DNA of 64,000 nt from Drosophila persimilis (taxonomy: Eukaryota > Arthropoda > Insecta > Diptera > Drosophilidae), in assembly GCF_003286085.1 (NCBI RefSeq), contig NW_020825356.1:868001-932000 (forward strand), read 5' to 3'. Shown here in pieces: positions 54,479 through 64,000 of this stretch (positions are counted from its first letter, which is position 1; each line of letters begins with the position of its first letter). The notes under the pieces are model-generated. The model was not told the origin of the DNA. It saw only the letters and a program-made list of their open reading frames with translations, and ran no database searches. The position numbers were made by a program, and so were the translations under genes.

Positions 54479-55802
54479 ATGGCGCTTTCCAAGCGTCCAC
54501 TCACCAAGGACACGCCCTTGGCCGAGAGCAATAGCAACAGCAACAACCACAGCGGGGGCAACACCAACACCAGCAGTGATCTTGAGGCGACAGCCATAAA
54601 GCGCAGGAAGCGCTGCAGTGGCGATGAGGACGCGGCCCTCAACAACAACAACAATAACAACAACAACAACAACAGTAATAGCAACAATAACAACATATTG
54701 CCACAAAAGAAACGAAAACAGGGCCCCATCCCGGACAGCCCTGAGAGTCCTCCGACAAGCATCCCCACTGTCGGAACAGCCGGAGTGGCTAAAATGACAG
54801 CCGCCGATGCAGATCAGGATGATGAGACCCTCATTCGGGAGACGCAGGCGGCATTGAAGAGTCTGTCCGGTAGCTGGCCCGATGCCCGGGCCAATCTGTA
54901 CAGATTGCAGGAGCAGGACGAGAATCCACCGCCCTTCCAGAACCTCTTCGAAGAGAAGCAAAAGTATGAGGCCATTGCACCCAGAACTCCCACAACAACT
55001 GCAACTGTATCCCTGTTTCCACGTTTCCACAGACAGAAGGAGAATGACCAGGCCCGCCTCAATGCCGGCGCCACTCTCGAGGATCGCGAGCGGGGCAAGA
55101 AGCTGGCCCCGGTCACAGCCACAGGCACCGCTCTGGGTGGTGGACCAGAGGACATGGATCTGGAGGGGGCCGCCAGCAATGTGTACGCCCAGGCCGCCTC
55201 GGCCTTCAAGCCTCCCATCGACTTTATCAAACGCAACTATGCGGCCGCTGCCCACGCACATGCCCATGCCCAGGCCCAGGCCCAGGCCCAGGCCCATGCC
55301 CATGCTCACTATACGACAAGCGCCTATAATGCGGCCGCAGCAGCAGAGTCCGCCGCCGGATTGGCCTACTATGGCTATGCGGCAGCCGCCGCCGCCAGTC
55401 AACAGCAACAGCAACAGCAGCAGCAATTGAGCCTGGAGCCGACTCCATTGCCGCCACGGGCCGCCTTTGACATAGCCAGCCAGCTGGGCGAAAAGCCCTC
55501 AAAGAACTCCAAGGAGCCGCTGGCAGGAGCATTGCCAGGAACCGGCTCGGGCTCGGGCACGGGCACGGGTCATGGTGGGTCCCAGGTGGATGCCAAACAG
55601 TATACGATCCTGCAGCCGGCAGGCGTGGGCAGTCGAGCAGCCTCAGTGATGCAGGACATTGCCCGGGAAGGTGTTGTGGGTGTACCGCTGGTCGCCACTC
55701 CCCCATCCACGAGTAGTCCGCCCACAGGAGGAACAGCAGCATCGACAGCGACATCGACATCGACGCCGGCACCTAGCTACTCGCCGGGCAGCCAGAATCG
55801 CG
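54479..55802 (+). CDS. Coding exon 1 (start codon, N-terminal region, residues 1-441)
   Basis: The ATG at 54479 is the first in the exon after the acceptor at 54444/54445. An in-frame TAG at 54455-54457 lies just upstream, and the context (cacaagATGg) is good for Drosophila. The product is serine/asparagine-rich, with KRRKR at 41-45, poly-Asn at about 55-74, KKRK at about 80, and an acidic, helix-prone segment (residues about 115-165, with [20 protein letters not shown]). An Ala-His/Ala-Gln alternation is encoded at about 55250-55310 and a Gln run at about 55399-55428, followed by Gly/Thr/Ser-rich sequence. The exon ends at a strong donor (g|gtaagt) in phase 1. The frame stays open past the donor to 56122, but that extension is intronic in character. 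The antisense frame at 54407-55426 is a shadow of these repeats. Confidence 0.85.
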
Positions 55803-58757
55803 GTAAGTTCTTCATAGTAAGCATAGTAAACGAGACTTTACAGTTGACTGTGATTTGGTGTGAATCAAATCCCGGATACTGTGCTCCAGCATCACAGTAC
55901 TGTGATTCGTTGTGGTTCGGTTTGGTCTCCGGTTACGGTTCAACTGATCGATCGGCTGATGATGTGAGCGAGACTTCTTGTTGCATTGAGTTTACCACTT
56001 CAATTGGCAAAATCAAAAACAGAACAAAGCCCCACCCCCCAACAGTCTCAACCCGTCCCAACCCTGCCCAAAAAGTGACAGAAACTGAGAGAGTGTTCCA
56101 GTGTGTGTGGTTTTGTGGATGAAGTATTATACATATGGATGTATAGAATGAGCGAGCGGCAGTACTGTACTCACTCGCCGCTTCAACTACATGACAGACA
56201 GATAGAGAGAGACTAAGTGCCCAAGAAACTCAATCTTACCCAACGAAACAGCGGGCGATGACAGATGGAGTTCCTGTGGTCATTTTCCAACCCAATTATG
56301 AGCAAATTTCTGTGATGTGTTTTGATCTACTCGCCAAAGAATGACCGATTACCCACCCACTTAAGAACCAACGAGTAGCGATGCTGTGTCTAACTTAATT
56401 ACTCGCACATTCCTTCACGAGTAAATTCAGAAAGGTATCCATTTTTTGAGGTATCCACTCAATTTGAATCAAAGAAAGGGACAGCCGTGATCATTCATAC
56501 TCGGGCAATAACCAGCGAGACTTACGATCAACGCCGAGAATAATATATTTATGGTACGGTGTAGTTTACCATTGAAATAAGCACTTTTAAACGGTATTTA
56601 TCTAAAAATCAGAGTCACTTTTAATGTTTAACTAATTTATAAGAAAGTGTAATCCACACATCACCTCTTTGCTTTTGATGGAACACTTTATAATAATTTT
56701 GTTCGTATGAGTACCAGACTTATGTGATTCCCTCATGAGATACGTGCTATAGTGAAGCAACTTTTCACATAATTTGGACAATGGAATGTCGCGAAATGAC
56801 GATTAGTGCAACCAGGCATGCTGTGATCACAGCAACTTAACAATTTTCAGACCCATTCGAATTCTGAATGAGAGAGCCACTCAATCTGCTTGCATAATGA
56901 GCAACATTAGGACCATTATTACAATGTTGGCTTTTGTTGTTATTATTTGCACATTTCACTGCTGCCCCAGCACCCCAGATTCACCTAACCACCTCCTTGT
57001 ATGACCCTTTACAGGCATATCTCGAATTTCTAAAAATTAAACCCTTTTTGCAGCTCATTCAATGCGCTCTGTCGATGGAAAGGAAAGGAGCAGCAGCGTG
57101 TGAGGGTGTGAGAGTGTGGCTGAGGCAGCCAAAAGACATTAAGCGATTTTGTCGTTATGAAAATGGGATCGGGAATGGGTATGAATATAGGGTAGGGGAA
57201 TAAGGTATGACTGGTGGCAGGGGGCAGCAATTTTGTTGGCTAGAATGGGACACACAACAACAACTAATGGCTTGTAAACCCTTTATACCACAACACACAC
57301 ACATTGAGAGCTAGACGTAGACATAGACAGACACATCTTCTGGCTGAGTGAGTGCCTCCTTGGCCTGGCAAGGCCTTGAGCTTTGCCTTTTACTAATTTC
57401 GCTGTACAATTTCCACAGACTGTCAGAAGTGGGTGGGAAAGCGTGGGTGTATGATTAGATATAAAGCATTATGAGCACGTTTTCCTTCAAAACCACTTTT
57501 GCATATTTATTTTGTCATTATGTTTTGGCATTAATATGCTGCAGAGGACCGCCGCCTTAGATGAGCCTTGAACATGAATATATATAAATGTACGAGTAGG
57601 TAGAGGGTCTGTGTCTCTCTCAGGCTTGACTTTGGTATTCATATAATTTGAATGACTTTTTAAATAGTTGACAGAAGGCTCTAAAGCTCTAAAATAGAGG
57701 CAGTTTCGAGTGTTCGGTACGTGTGTATGTGTGTGTGTGTGTGTGTGTGCCTGTGTGTTTGTGGCACGAAATAAGTCATTAGCGTGTGGCAGGCACTCAT
57801 ATTTCCCATTTTGTTGGTATTATTGTTGCTGCCTTTCGCTAATGTGGCTTATTAGGCTTAACCCTTGAGCAGCCTCCTCTCCAGATATCTTTAGTTTCTT
57901 TTTATACCCTGCCAGAGGGTATTCCTCTGCTAAGTAGACGCTTGTAGCGCATAGAATAGGTATATCTGAGGCCATAGAGTACGAGTATAAGCCCCAACTA
58001 AAAACAGGATCCATAGTGATCCATCTTCAAAGTATCTAGTAGATGTAGTATGTTTATTATAATAATGTAATTGAGTCTTATGCCTGATTATATGCACACA
58101 TGTCTCTCAGTTTTAATGACTTCTTTGATACAAAAATTCCACTCTTAGAGCTGTAGTTGAATATGTTATATATATGATAATATATAGAAAACGACAAGGG
58201 TATCGAATGCTTCGGCCTGCGAGGCTGGCAGGTCCCAGGTCCTACCGTATCTCTTTTTCACTACCATTTATGGTTAGTGGAAAATATTCTAATGCACAAA
58301 CACTTGGCTCTCCACATGCTTCAGCCTCCCACTGCCACTTCCCCCTCCTTCATGGTTTTAATTAAATTCTAATTAGAGTCGAGTTGGTTTTTACCTTTTC
58401 CGGATGCCGCTGTTCTGGCTGCTGCCGCTGCAGTTTGACATTTTGCCCGGCCACGTAATAGACACAACAACAAAAAGCAGGCAAGAGCAAAATATTTCGA
58501 AAAGTATTTCATTAACCAGGCCGCCCTCCAACGCCACCCACCCCCCGCACGACTGTCTAATATATATCACACACGTAGCTTGTATGTACGGGCCGGAGGG
58601 AAGGCAGGATGGCTGTTATCTTGGTAGGAATATGCGCTTAGAAAAAGGCCAAGTTTTTCCGTCTGCACGACATGGTTTGGCTCTGGGTCTGGTTTGATTT
58701 TTGAAAGATGTCGTACCCGGCCCCCACTTCCTCTACCCCCCTCTCTGGAGCTGTCTA

Positions 58758-58798
<41 letters not shown>

Positions 58799-59396
58799 TG
58801 AGCTTTTTAAAGTAAATAATGCAAAGCTGTTTTCCATCAAATTTTAATTAATTATTTAGGCTAAAAGAATTCGTACGTTCGCTTTTCCAGCATTTCTTCT
58901 TCAAGGTTGCTTTTTTGGAGAGGTTTCTGTGAAGTGAAAGGGTGGAAAGCGGGGTAAAGCATAGGTAAAGGCATCGGGGGAGGGGAGCGGGTATGGGTAT
59001 GGGTATGGACAACGTCAGGCTTGTCTTTCGCTGTCGCTTCCCATATAATTAATTAGAAAACCGCTCGCTCGCTCACCCCAGCTCCAGCTCCAGATCCAGC
59101 TCCAGCTCCAGAGCTTCATCCATCTATGCCACTTCCACACTCTCGTGTCTGTCTCTTTCTCTCTCTGTGTGCGATTCTCTGTCTGACTCTGACTCACACT
59201 CAATCGCTTTGCCCAGAGCTTCGTTGATTTCACCTTTTTACTGTTAATTGGTTAATTGTAGATGGCGCCAAATGCCCCACACCGCATTGCACTGGCCAAG
59301 GACATGTCACCGGATTGTATTCGCATCATCGCAGGTACCGTTGCACCGTTTATCTCGTGTTGGGGCGTTTTGCGAAATCAATCTACATATCTTTCT

Positions 59397-59440
<44 letters not shown>

Positions 59441-61376
59441 TCAACACACTCTCTGCGTCCTGCTCGAACATGCTTGGCCTGGGCAGTTTATCGGGTTGTC
59501 CGAAGCGCGATAAGGTTACCACAGAATGTAAGTTGTCCATTCCTATGCGTAGTAGATGATATATCTCTCTGCATCTATCTCTGTCTTTGTGTGTGCCTCT
59601 CTACCTGTCTACCTGTCTCTCTCTTTCACTGACTGTCTATCTCTCACTCTCTTTACACTCCGCTCATTCATGCTTGAATGAAGAGTTCGCTGAGCTTTCA
59701 TTTCTCCCGTAGCGAAAAAAGCATGTTGTCTATGTTCATTTCTGTGTCTGTGTTGCGGAAGCTTTCCTGCTTTACCCTCTCTTCGAAAGCGTACCTATAG
59801 CCGGCTAAAGGATCTACCTTTTAAATCTTATTTCTCAGATCAAAAGCTTTACGATTCACATTTCCAGATCTTGTTTTTATCGTAATCTCCTCAACGAAAG
59901 TGTCAGTCTTTAAATTTTATGATAGACCATTTATGACATCTCATATTAAATCTCGTTTATCTTTAAAATGGAATTTTTTCGATATGGGCCCTTCTTTATC
60001 AATGCCGGAGATTACTTTAAGATCTTTTCTATAACATATTTTCAAGAAGGTTGTTCTTTTGTTTTCTGAGCTTCTTCAGAATATAATTTTCTACTCATTT
60101 GTTTGACATCCACTTTTTGGTTCCACAGTCATTTTAGAATCTAGTCTCTGCTTCTTTCCTTGCCCTTCTTCCACAAACTCCTTTAGTCTCTTCCTTTCTC
60201 TTACCTCTCTACACCTCCCTCTTTCTTTAGTTGCATGTTGCTCAGGGGCTGCGAAGGCTTCCTTTAGGAAAGCTTGATACATATATCGTTAGATGGCTCT
60301 CTCCTTCTCTCTATCCATAGCCTTTGTGGTGGACGATCTCTTTCTGTTTGTCTGACTGTATCTCTCTCTCTCTCTCTCTGTCTCTCTTTGTGTGCGTGCC
60401 TCTCTTTCATGCCTTCACTGGTTGTGGTATGCATTTCTATTTGATGTTGCGTTGTAGTTGTGATAGTTTGAAAATCGCTGACATTTCACCGCTGATCGTT
60501 AATGAAATTTCCCATCCACTCTTAATCGAAAACCCCGACCCGAATCGCATCGAATCAAATCGAACAGTGCTGGCACTGCACGAACAGATACTGAAATGCC
60601 CCACACCGGGCTGCAACGGACGCGGACACGTGCAGCCGCACCGCAGTGTGCACCGCAGCCTCTCCGGCTGTCCGCGCGCAGTCCGTCGCTCTGCCAGTCG
60701 TCGTCTGAATAGCGAGCCCTCGAACATTGATCGAACAGGTGCGTCCACGAGGCCACAGGGCCAGTGAAGTCCACGGAACCACCAGAACCACAGAACCACT
60801 AAGCTGAGATTTGACAATTCTCCAACTTCTTGAAGAATGATCCTTTAACCCGTCTCTCTCTCTCTCTCTCTCTCTTTCTTTCCACACTTTCTCTGTTATT
60901 TGTCGACATTTATTTATTATTTTGTTTGGGATTAAACGACTTTAGCGGACTTGGAAAAGCACGAGAAAGAGTTGCATCCATTGGATAAACTGAAGCTCAC
61001 CTCCAGTCATTATCTGAACAACAACAACACCAGTTGCATCAACAACAATAACAAGTTGAGTGCAACAACAATGCCCATTATCAAATCGGAGTACAGTCCT
61101 GTTGCGAGCATCAAATCGGAGTACAACAAAAGCCCAATGCACTCATATCTGGCCAACGATGCAGCCGGCCCCGCCTCCAGTGTGACGGCCAGCGCATCCA
61201 CGACACCGGGCACGGCCCGCACTGCGTCCGGCAGCGGGGCAACGAACGGTGGTGGCAGTGGCACAACCTCCTCCAATGGTGGCGATGCTAATCTGCATGC
61301 GCCGCACTTGAGTCGCTTTGTGGGGATGCAGAGTCCTCCCCAGCCACAGAGCCACCATCCACATGCCCACCACGTT

Positions 61377-61408
<32 letters not shown>

Positions 61409-61493
61409 ACACACACTCCACCAGCAGCGCGGACCCTTCATAAACGAGGGCAACGACGGTCCCGATCCCTCAGCCAGCTACCACACAGAGCAC

Positions 61494-61528
<35 letters not shown>

Positions 61529-62228
61529 GCAGGCTGAGGAGCGACAGTACGAGCAGATGCGGTACGCCGTGGGCGGAGAGCTGCTGAGTAGCAATGGTGG
61601 AGCCAATGCCAGCGAACTCTCACCTGGAACGGCGCGGAGTGCCTACGAGGCGCATCCGCATCCGCATCCACACCCACATCCGCATCCACATCCGCACCCG
61701 CCCACCTCGCTCAGCTCCCTCAGCAGTGCATCGGTGGTGGGGGCGCCCGCCTTCGCCACAGTGGACTCCGTGTCAGCGGTGACCGTTTCCGCTGGAGCCG
61801 GCGGCTTCGAGCGGTACGACCCCAACTGCTGCCCCAACGGACAGCGTCAGGTGGCGTCCGTGGCGGGCGTGGCAGCTGCCTCAGCATCGGCAGCGGCGGC
61901 GGCGGCAGCCTATCACTATCTGCCCCAGAGCGCCGACGATCTGCAGGTGCAGCAGCAAAAGTATCTGCAGGAGCAGCAGCTAATGCTGGCCAAGGCCGAG
62001 CACGAGGAGCAGTTGGCCAATGGCGGCGGTGCGGGGCCGATCTATCCGCGGCCCATGTACCATTACGATCCCACCATGGGCCCCCTCCCCCCGGGCTTTT
62101 CCGCCATTAATCTGTCCGTGAAGATGGCCGCTGCCCAGGCAGCCGCCGCTGCAGCCGCCTATCAGAACCAGCAGCAGCAGCAGCAGCAACAACAGCAGCA
62201 GCAACACCACCAGCAGCAGCAGCAACAG

Positions 62229-62266
<38 letters not shown>

Positions 62267-63347
62267 CGGCAAACAGAGCTCCTCGCCCACCCCGAACGTT
62301 GGAGGCGTGCCAGCGCCAGCGGTAGACCTATCCGGGTCCACATCGGTGACCTCCTCCAGTCCGCACGGTTTCAATTCACCAGCCTCCCACAACCAATACA
62401 ACCAGCGCATGGGCAACGGCAGCCCCCAGCCGGGGGCCAGTCCGAACATAGCCAGCCCCCAGGTGCCCAGTCCGCAGGGCCAGACCCTGGACCTCAGTGT
62501 CACCCGGCTCCCACACAGGTAAGCAGACAGCACTCGACAGTTTCCAGCACAGCATCCACCAGATCACTCATTAGTTGGGATTACAGCATCATCACCAGTC
62601 CCCAGTACGGCGCCGATGGCCTTGTCGTGGGTCATGCCCAGGGATTTGGCAGCGGAGCACCCGGCGCCCTAGGTCCCAACGGACCGCCACGTTCCCCCCA
62701 AATGGAGCCCGTCGACTTCAGCGGCCCGCCGCGACCATTAGGCTTCGGACTGGTCGGACACATCAGTGGACCGCGGCCCTACAGCCGTGAATCCACACCG
62801 GACAGCGGCGGCTCTCATTACATCGAGACGTACAGAGATCCGAGCGGTAAGTAACCCATAAAAAAGGACGAAACAGTTCTATTGTACCCTGTAAACTCAT
62901 CGGAGTTTAAAACCCGTCGGTTTAACTACATATATGCCTCGTATTCCCCTTGAGTGCAATACATTTCCATGCTTACTGTCAGATATGTGTAGTATTTAAT
63001 AATGTGAAACATTCTTTGGAACCACCCGTCACCAATCCGGCAAAGAATACTTACACATAAACGCCGCGAGCATGCCTTTCCAGGACCAGCGTTAAATATG
63101 ATCTCTTTGTTCTTCCAGGGTACTCCCCGCATCCCGGATACGGTATGGTGGTGCAGTCGGACTATCCTCCGGCTGGCTATCATGGCTATGGTCCAGCCGC
63201 GTATCAGTGCAGCAATCCGTATGCCACGGCGGTAGGCCCCGGCGGCTATCCGACACCCGTCTCCGGCGGCTATTCGCCCAGCCCGGCCACCTGCTACTCG
63301 ATGCCACCGCCACAGCACATACCGCAGCACGACAAGACCAAGGATGG
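54479..63347 (+). CDS. MYT1/NZF-family CCHHC zinc-finger transcription factor, 5' seven coding exons (3' end outside window)
   Basis: Seven exons join in phase: 54479-55802, 59262-59334, 59487-59527, 60568-60738, 60946-62518, 62575-62846, 63119-63347. They give 1,227 codons plus 2 nt with no stop, so the gene runs off the right edge. Residues 446-470 and 490-514 are two zinc fingers with exact C-X4-C-X4-H-X7-H-X5-C spacing; both contain HRSLSGCP and are joined by a 19-residue linker containing [10 protein letters not shown]. This finger type is diagnostic of the vertebrate MYT1/MYT1L/ST18 family, nuclear DNA-binding regulators of neuronal differentiation. Basic KRRKR (41-45) and KKRK (about 80) motifs could be nuclear localisation signals. 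The rest is low-complexity Asn, Ala-His, Gln, His-Pro and Tyr/Pro/Gly-rich sequence, as in many fly transcription factors. Vertebrate members carry further finger clusters and a coiled coil, probably encoded beyond the window here. From memory only, the single D. melanogaster member may be CG43689; I did not assign a symbol because this cannot be checked. Confidence 0.9.
57904..57922. repeat. 19-bp palindrome ATACCCTGCCAGAGGGTAT
   Basis: Perfect 7-bp inverted arms around a 5-nt centre. Related copies lie at 2735-2753, 41385-41404 (degenerate) and 45151-45169. Confidence 0.75.
58759..58801. repeat. (GT)n microsatellite in the first coding intron
   Basis: The longest GT tract in the gene, with a single TA interruption near its end. 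Confidence 0.9.
59262..59334 (+). CDS. Coding exon 2, first part of CCHHC finger 1 (residues 442-466)
   Basis: A 73-nt exon bounded by attgtag| and |gtaccg. The phase-1 g from exon 1 plus the first two bases make GAT (Asp). The exon then reads [17 protein letters not shown] followed by LYSHHR and two bases of the next Ser codon. C446, C451, H456 and H464 are the first four ligands of the finger. The donor is weaker than consensus at its +4 to +6 positions. The exon choice rests on the exact fit to the MYT1 motif across both junctions. The frame beginning at the ATG inside this exon is a different register and is not the coding frame. Confidence 0.9.
59401..59440. repeat. (CT)n tract before micro-exon 3
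   Basis: About 40 bp of CT with two breaks. It lies 45 nt upstream of the acceptor of the 41-nt exon and may act as an extended pyrimidine tract. Confidence 0.9.
59487..59527 (+). CDS. Coding micro-exon 3 (41 nt), end of CCHHC finger 1
   Basis: Acceptor gggcag| follows a long CT tract (59401-59440) and a pyrimidine-rich stretch; the donor |gtaagt is strong. Two bases from exon 2 plus one from this exon restore AGT (Ser), so the join reads [16 protein letters not shown]470 is the last zinc ligand. The residues after it (KRDKV) are basic, like those after the matching vertebrate finger. Size and phase mean that skipping this exon would both destroy the finger and shift the frame. It is too short to be seen by ordinary ORF calling. 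Confidence 0.88.
59528..60567 (+). other. Intron between coding exons 3 and 4
   Basis: A 1.04-kb intron, strongly CT-rich on the + strand (59570-59660, 60140-60250 and a (CT)n run at 60361-60389). It is otherwise AT-rich with no open frame worth calling. Confidence 0.8.
60568..60738 (+). CDS. Coding exon 4, CCHHC finger 2 (residues 480-537)
   Basis: The exon begins after cgaacag| and ends before |gtgcgt, with 171 nt in a phase consistent with both neighbours. It encodes LALHEQILK, then the complete finger with ligands C490, C495, H500, H508 and C514, reading [12 protein letters not shown] ... HRSLSGCP. The linker plus finger order is that of the paired fingers in vertebrate MYT1 proteins. 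After the finger comes an Arg/Ser-rich stretch ([10 protein letters not shown]) that differs from the vertebrate Ala/Lys-rich sequence. The acceptor lacks a strong pyrimidine tract right next to it (a short one lies near 60510-60530), so an alternative acceptor a few codons away is conceivable. Confidence 0.9.
60946..62518 (+). CDS. Coding exon 5, long Gln/His/Ala-rich linker region (residues 537-1061)
   Basis: The acceptor is actttag| and the donor is cacag|gtaagc. The exon encodes an acidic/basic start ([16 protein letters not shown]), an Asn-rich patch, and two IKSEY repeats (61080 and 61110). Ser/Thr/Gly-rich sequence follows, then Gln runs at about 61378-61410 and 61492-61530 and a His-Pro repeat at about 61651-61699. 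Further on are an Ala run at about 61876-61910, a Gln/Glu-rich segment with coiled-coil character (about 61940-62015), another Ala run, and a Gln/His run of over 30 residues at about 62163-62266. Three short hydrophobic-[DN]-L-S motifs lie at 62106, 62322 and 62487. The CAG repeats are interrupted by CAA throughout. A disordered regulatory region between finger clusters is the likely role. Confidence 0.9.
62575..62846 (+). CDS. Coding exon 6 (residues 1061-1152)
   Basis: A 56-nt intron (62519-62574, gtaagc...cattag) separates it from exon 5. The split codon AGT gives Ser, then [20 protein letters not shown]. The exon continues with Gly/Pro-rich sequence, a fourth Leu/Phe-Ser motif (EPVDFSGP, 62711), and [20 protein letters not shown]. 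It ends at |gtaagt in phase 1. Reading straight through the exon 5 donor would hit a stop at once (cacaggtaag reads His-Arg-stop), so splicing here is required to keep the frame. Confidence 0.85.
63119..63347 (+). CDS. Coding exon 7, Tyr/Pro/Gly-rich (residues 1152-1227, continues beyond window)
   Basis: The acceptor is ttcttccag| and the donor is gatgg|gtaagt. It restores GGG (Gly) with exon 6, then reads [20 protein letters not shown] and further Tyr/Gly/Pro-rich sequence ending in [10 protein letters not shown]. There is no stop codon before a strong donor, and the exon ends with two bases of a split codon. At least one further exon must therefore lie past 64000, where the remaining family domains would be expected. 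Confidence 0.85.
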
Positions 63348-64000
63348 GTAAGTCCGCGCTTAGGATGCGCCTCGGAGAGATGCTCCCTGTGCCTGTAGTA
63401 ATGTAATGAATTATGCACCAAGGGACACGACCATGTGTGAAAATATCCTACACTCGACAAAAAACTGTTCCAAGTTTATTCAACGGACAACTTTTCTAGT
63501 TGAAGCAGCTTCTACATATTAAATGTTTGCTTTTATTATTGTGGGAAATATGAATTTGGGAACATGCAAATGTTGGAAGAACAGAACAAAATGTTTATTG
63601 TAGATTATTTTGTCTATGTATTCTATATCGGACAGTGTCCCACCACCACCTGATCTGAGCTCCGCTTCAAAAAAAGGGTCATTAAAGCTTTCAGGCACAT
63701 CACTGGCGGACCACTGTGTCACAGACCCGGGACTTTAATATTTATGATTACGGCGGAGAGTTGACGCAGAGCGGTCATAAAACCAGTCCCAGTCTTAGTC
63801 CCACTCCCCACTCACAGGCAGATGGTTTAATGAAACTTTAAAACTGAAAGTTTCAAGACCAAAGTCTTAGCCACCACACACGCAAGCCCCCCACACACAC
63901 ACACACTCACAAACACACATAGAGGGAGCAATCTTATCTGGCCAAGAGCACTCTTAGCACTCTTGGCCTGATTTAATACTTTTGGGTCAGCCAGTAATCC
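63348..64000 (+). other. 5' part of the intron after coding exon 7
   Basis: The donor is gtaagt at 63348. The sequence is AT-rich with a (CA)n tract at about 63890-63906. No acceptor-exon pair encoding another CCHHC finger is visible before the window ends. Confidence 0.75.

Larger units (their letters stand above)
55803..59261 (+). other. Intron between coding exons 1 and 2
   Basis: A 3.46-kb intron with strong donor gtaagt and acceptor ttaattgtag. It contains AT-rich sequence at 56.3-56.9 kb, a (GT)n tract at about 57721-57750, a 19-bp palindrome at 57904-57922, a long (GT)n tract at 58759-58801 and (AGCTCC)n-type repeats near 59080-59112. I saw no alternative coding exon. Confidence 0.8.

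Noticed and set aside
54407-55426. 339-codon minus-strand frame opposite coding exon 1
   Set aside because: A shadow of the poly-Asn, Gln and Ala/His codons of the real exon on the other strand.
55803-56122. Read-through of coding exon 1 to the stop at 56120-56122
   Set aside because: A strong gtaagt donor at 55803 joins perfectly in phase to the zinc-finger exon, and the extension is not conserved-looking. A retained-intron isoform remains possible.
60324-60767. 147-codon frame starting upstream of finger 2
   Set aside because: Only 60568-60738 is coding. The left part is a CT-repeat-derived Ser/Leu stretch in the intron and the right part is past the donor.

Overview
The window is insect nuclear DNA, almost certainly from the genus Drosophila. 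The reasons are a spliced gene with Gln/His/Ala/Asn-rich coding exons, short introns with fly-like splice sites, 71-nt nuclear tRNA genes with internal A and B boxes, and very dense simple repeats. The microsatellite load and intergenic texture remind me of the obscura group (D. pseudoobscura and relatives), but that is an impression and not a demonstration. No bacterial operon, CRISPR array or intact transposon was seen.

Layout. Positions 1-50,700 are almost entirely non-coding: a mosaic of GC-moderate, microsatellite-rich DNA and several AT-richer blocks (about 5.4-7.9, 22.9-23.6, 27.8-28.7, 35.4-36.6, 38.4-38.9 and 48.9-50.0 kb). Two identical tRNA-Gly(CCC) genes lie on the + strand at 6,057 and 7,237. 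Within the desert, one well-bounded exon candidate (12,292-12,506) and two weaker small coding candidates (about 47.1 kb on +, about 50.0-50.3 kb on -) deserve a check.

From about 51.3 kb to the right edge lies the 5' part of one + strand gene encoding a MYT1/NZF-family CCHHC zinc-finger transcription factor. I could join seven coding exons with matching phases (54,479-55,802; 59,262-59,334; 59,487-59,527; 60,568-60,738; 60,946-62,518; 62,575-62,846; 63,119-63,347), giving 1,227 complete codons with no stop. The gene continues past the window. A long 5' UTR exon ends near 52,496, and a possible alternative leader exon ends near 53,062. The two zinc fingers have the exact C-X4-C-X4-H-X7-H-X5-C spacing. 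The first is split between a 73-nt and a 41-nt exon, and the join restores the family motif, which strongly supports the model.

I see no novel multi-gene system. The strongest items for follow-up are the zinc-finger gene with its micro-exon, the orphan exon at 12.3 kb, the CCC-anticodon tRNA pair, and a dispersed 19-bp palindrome family.
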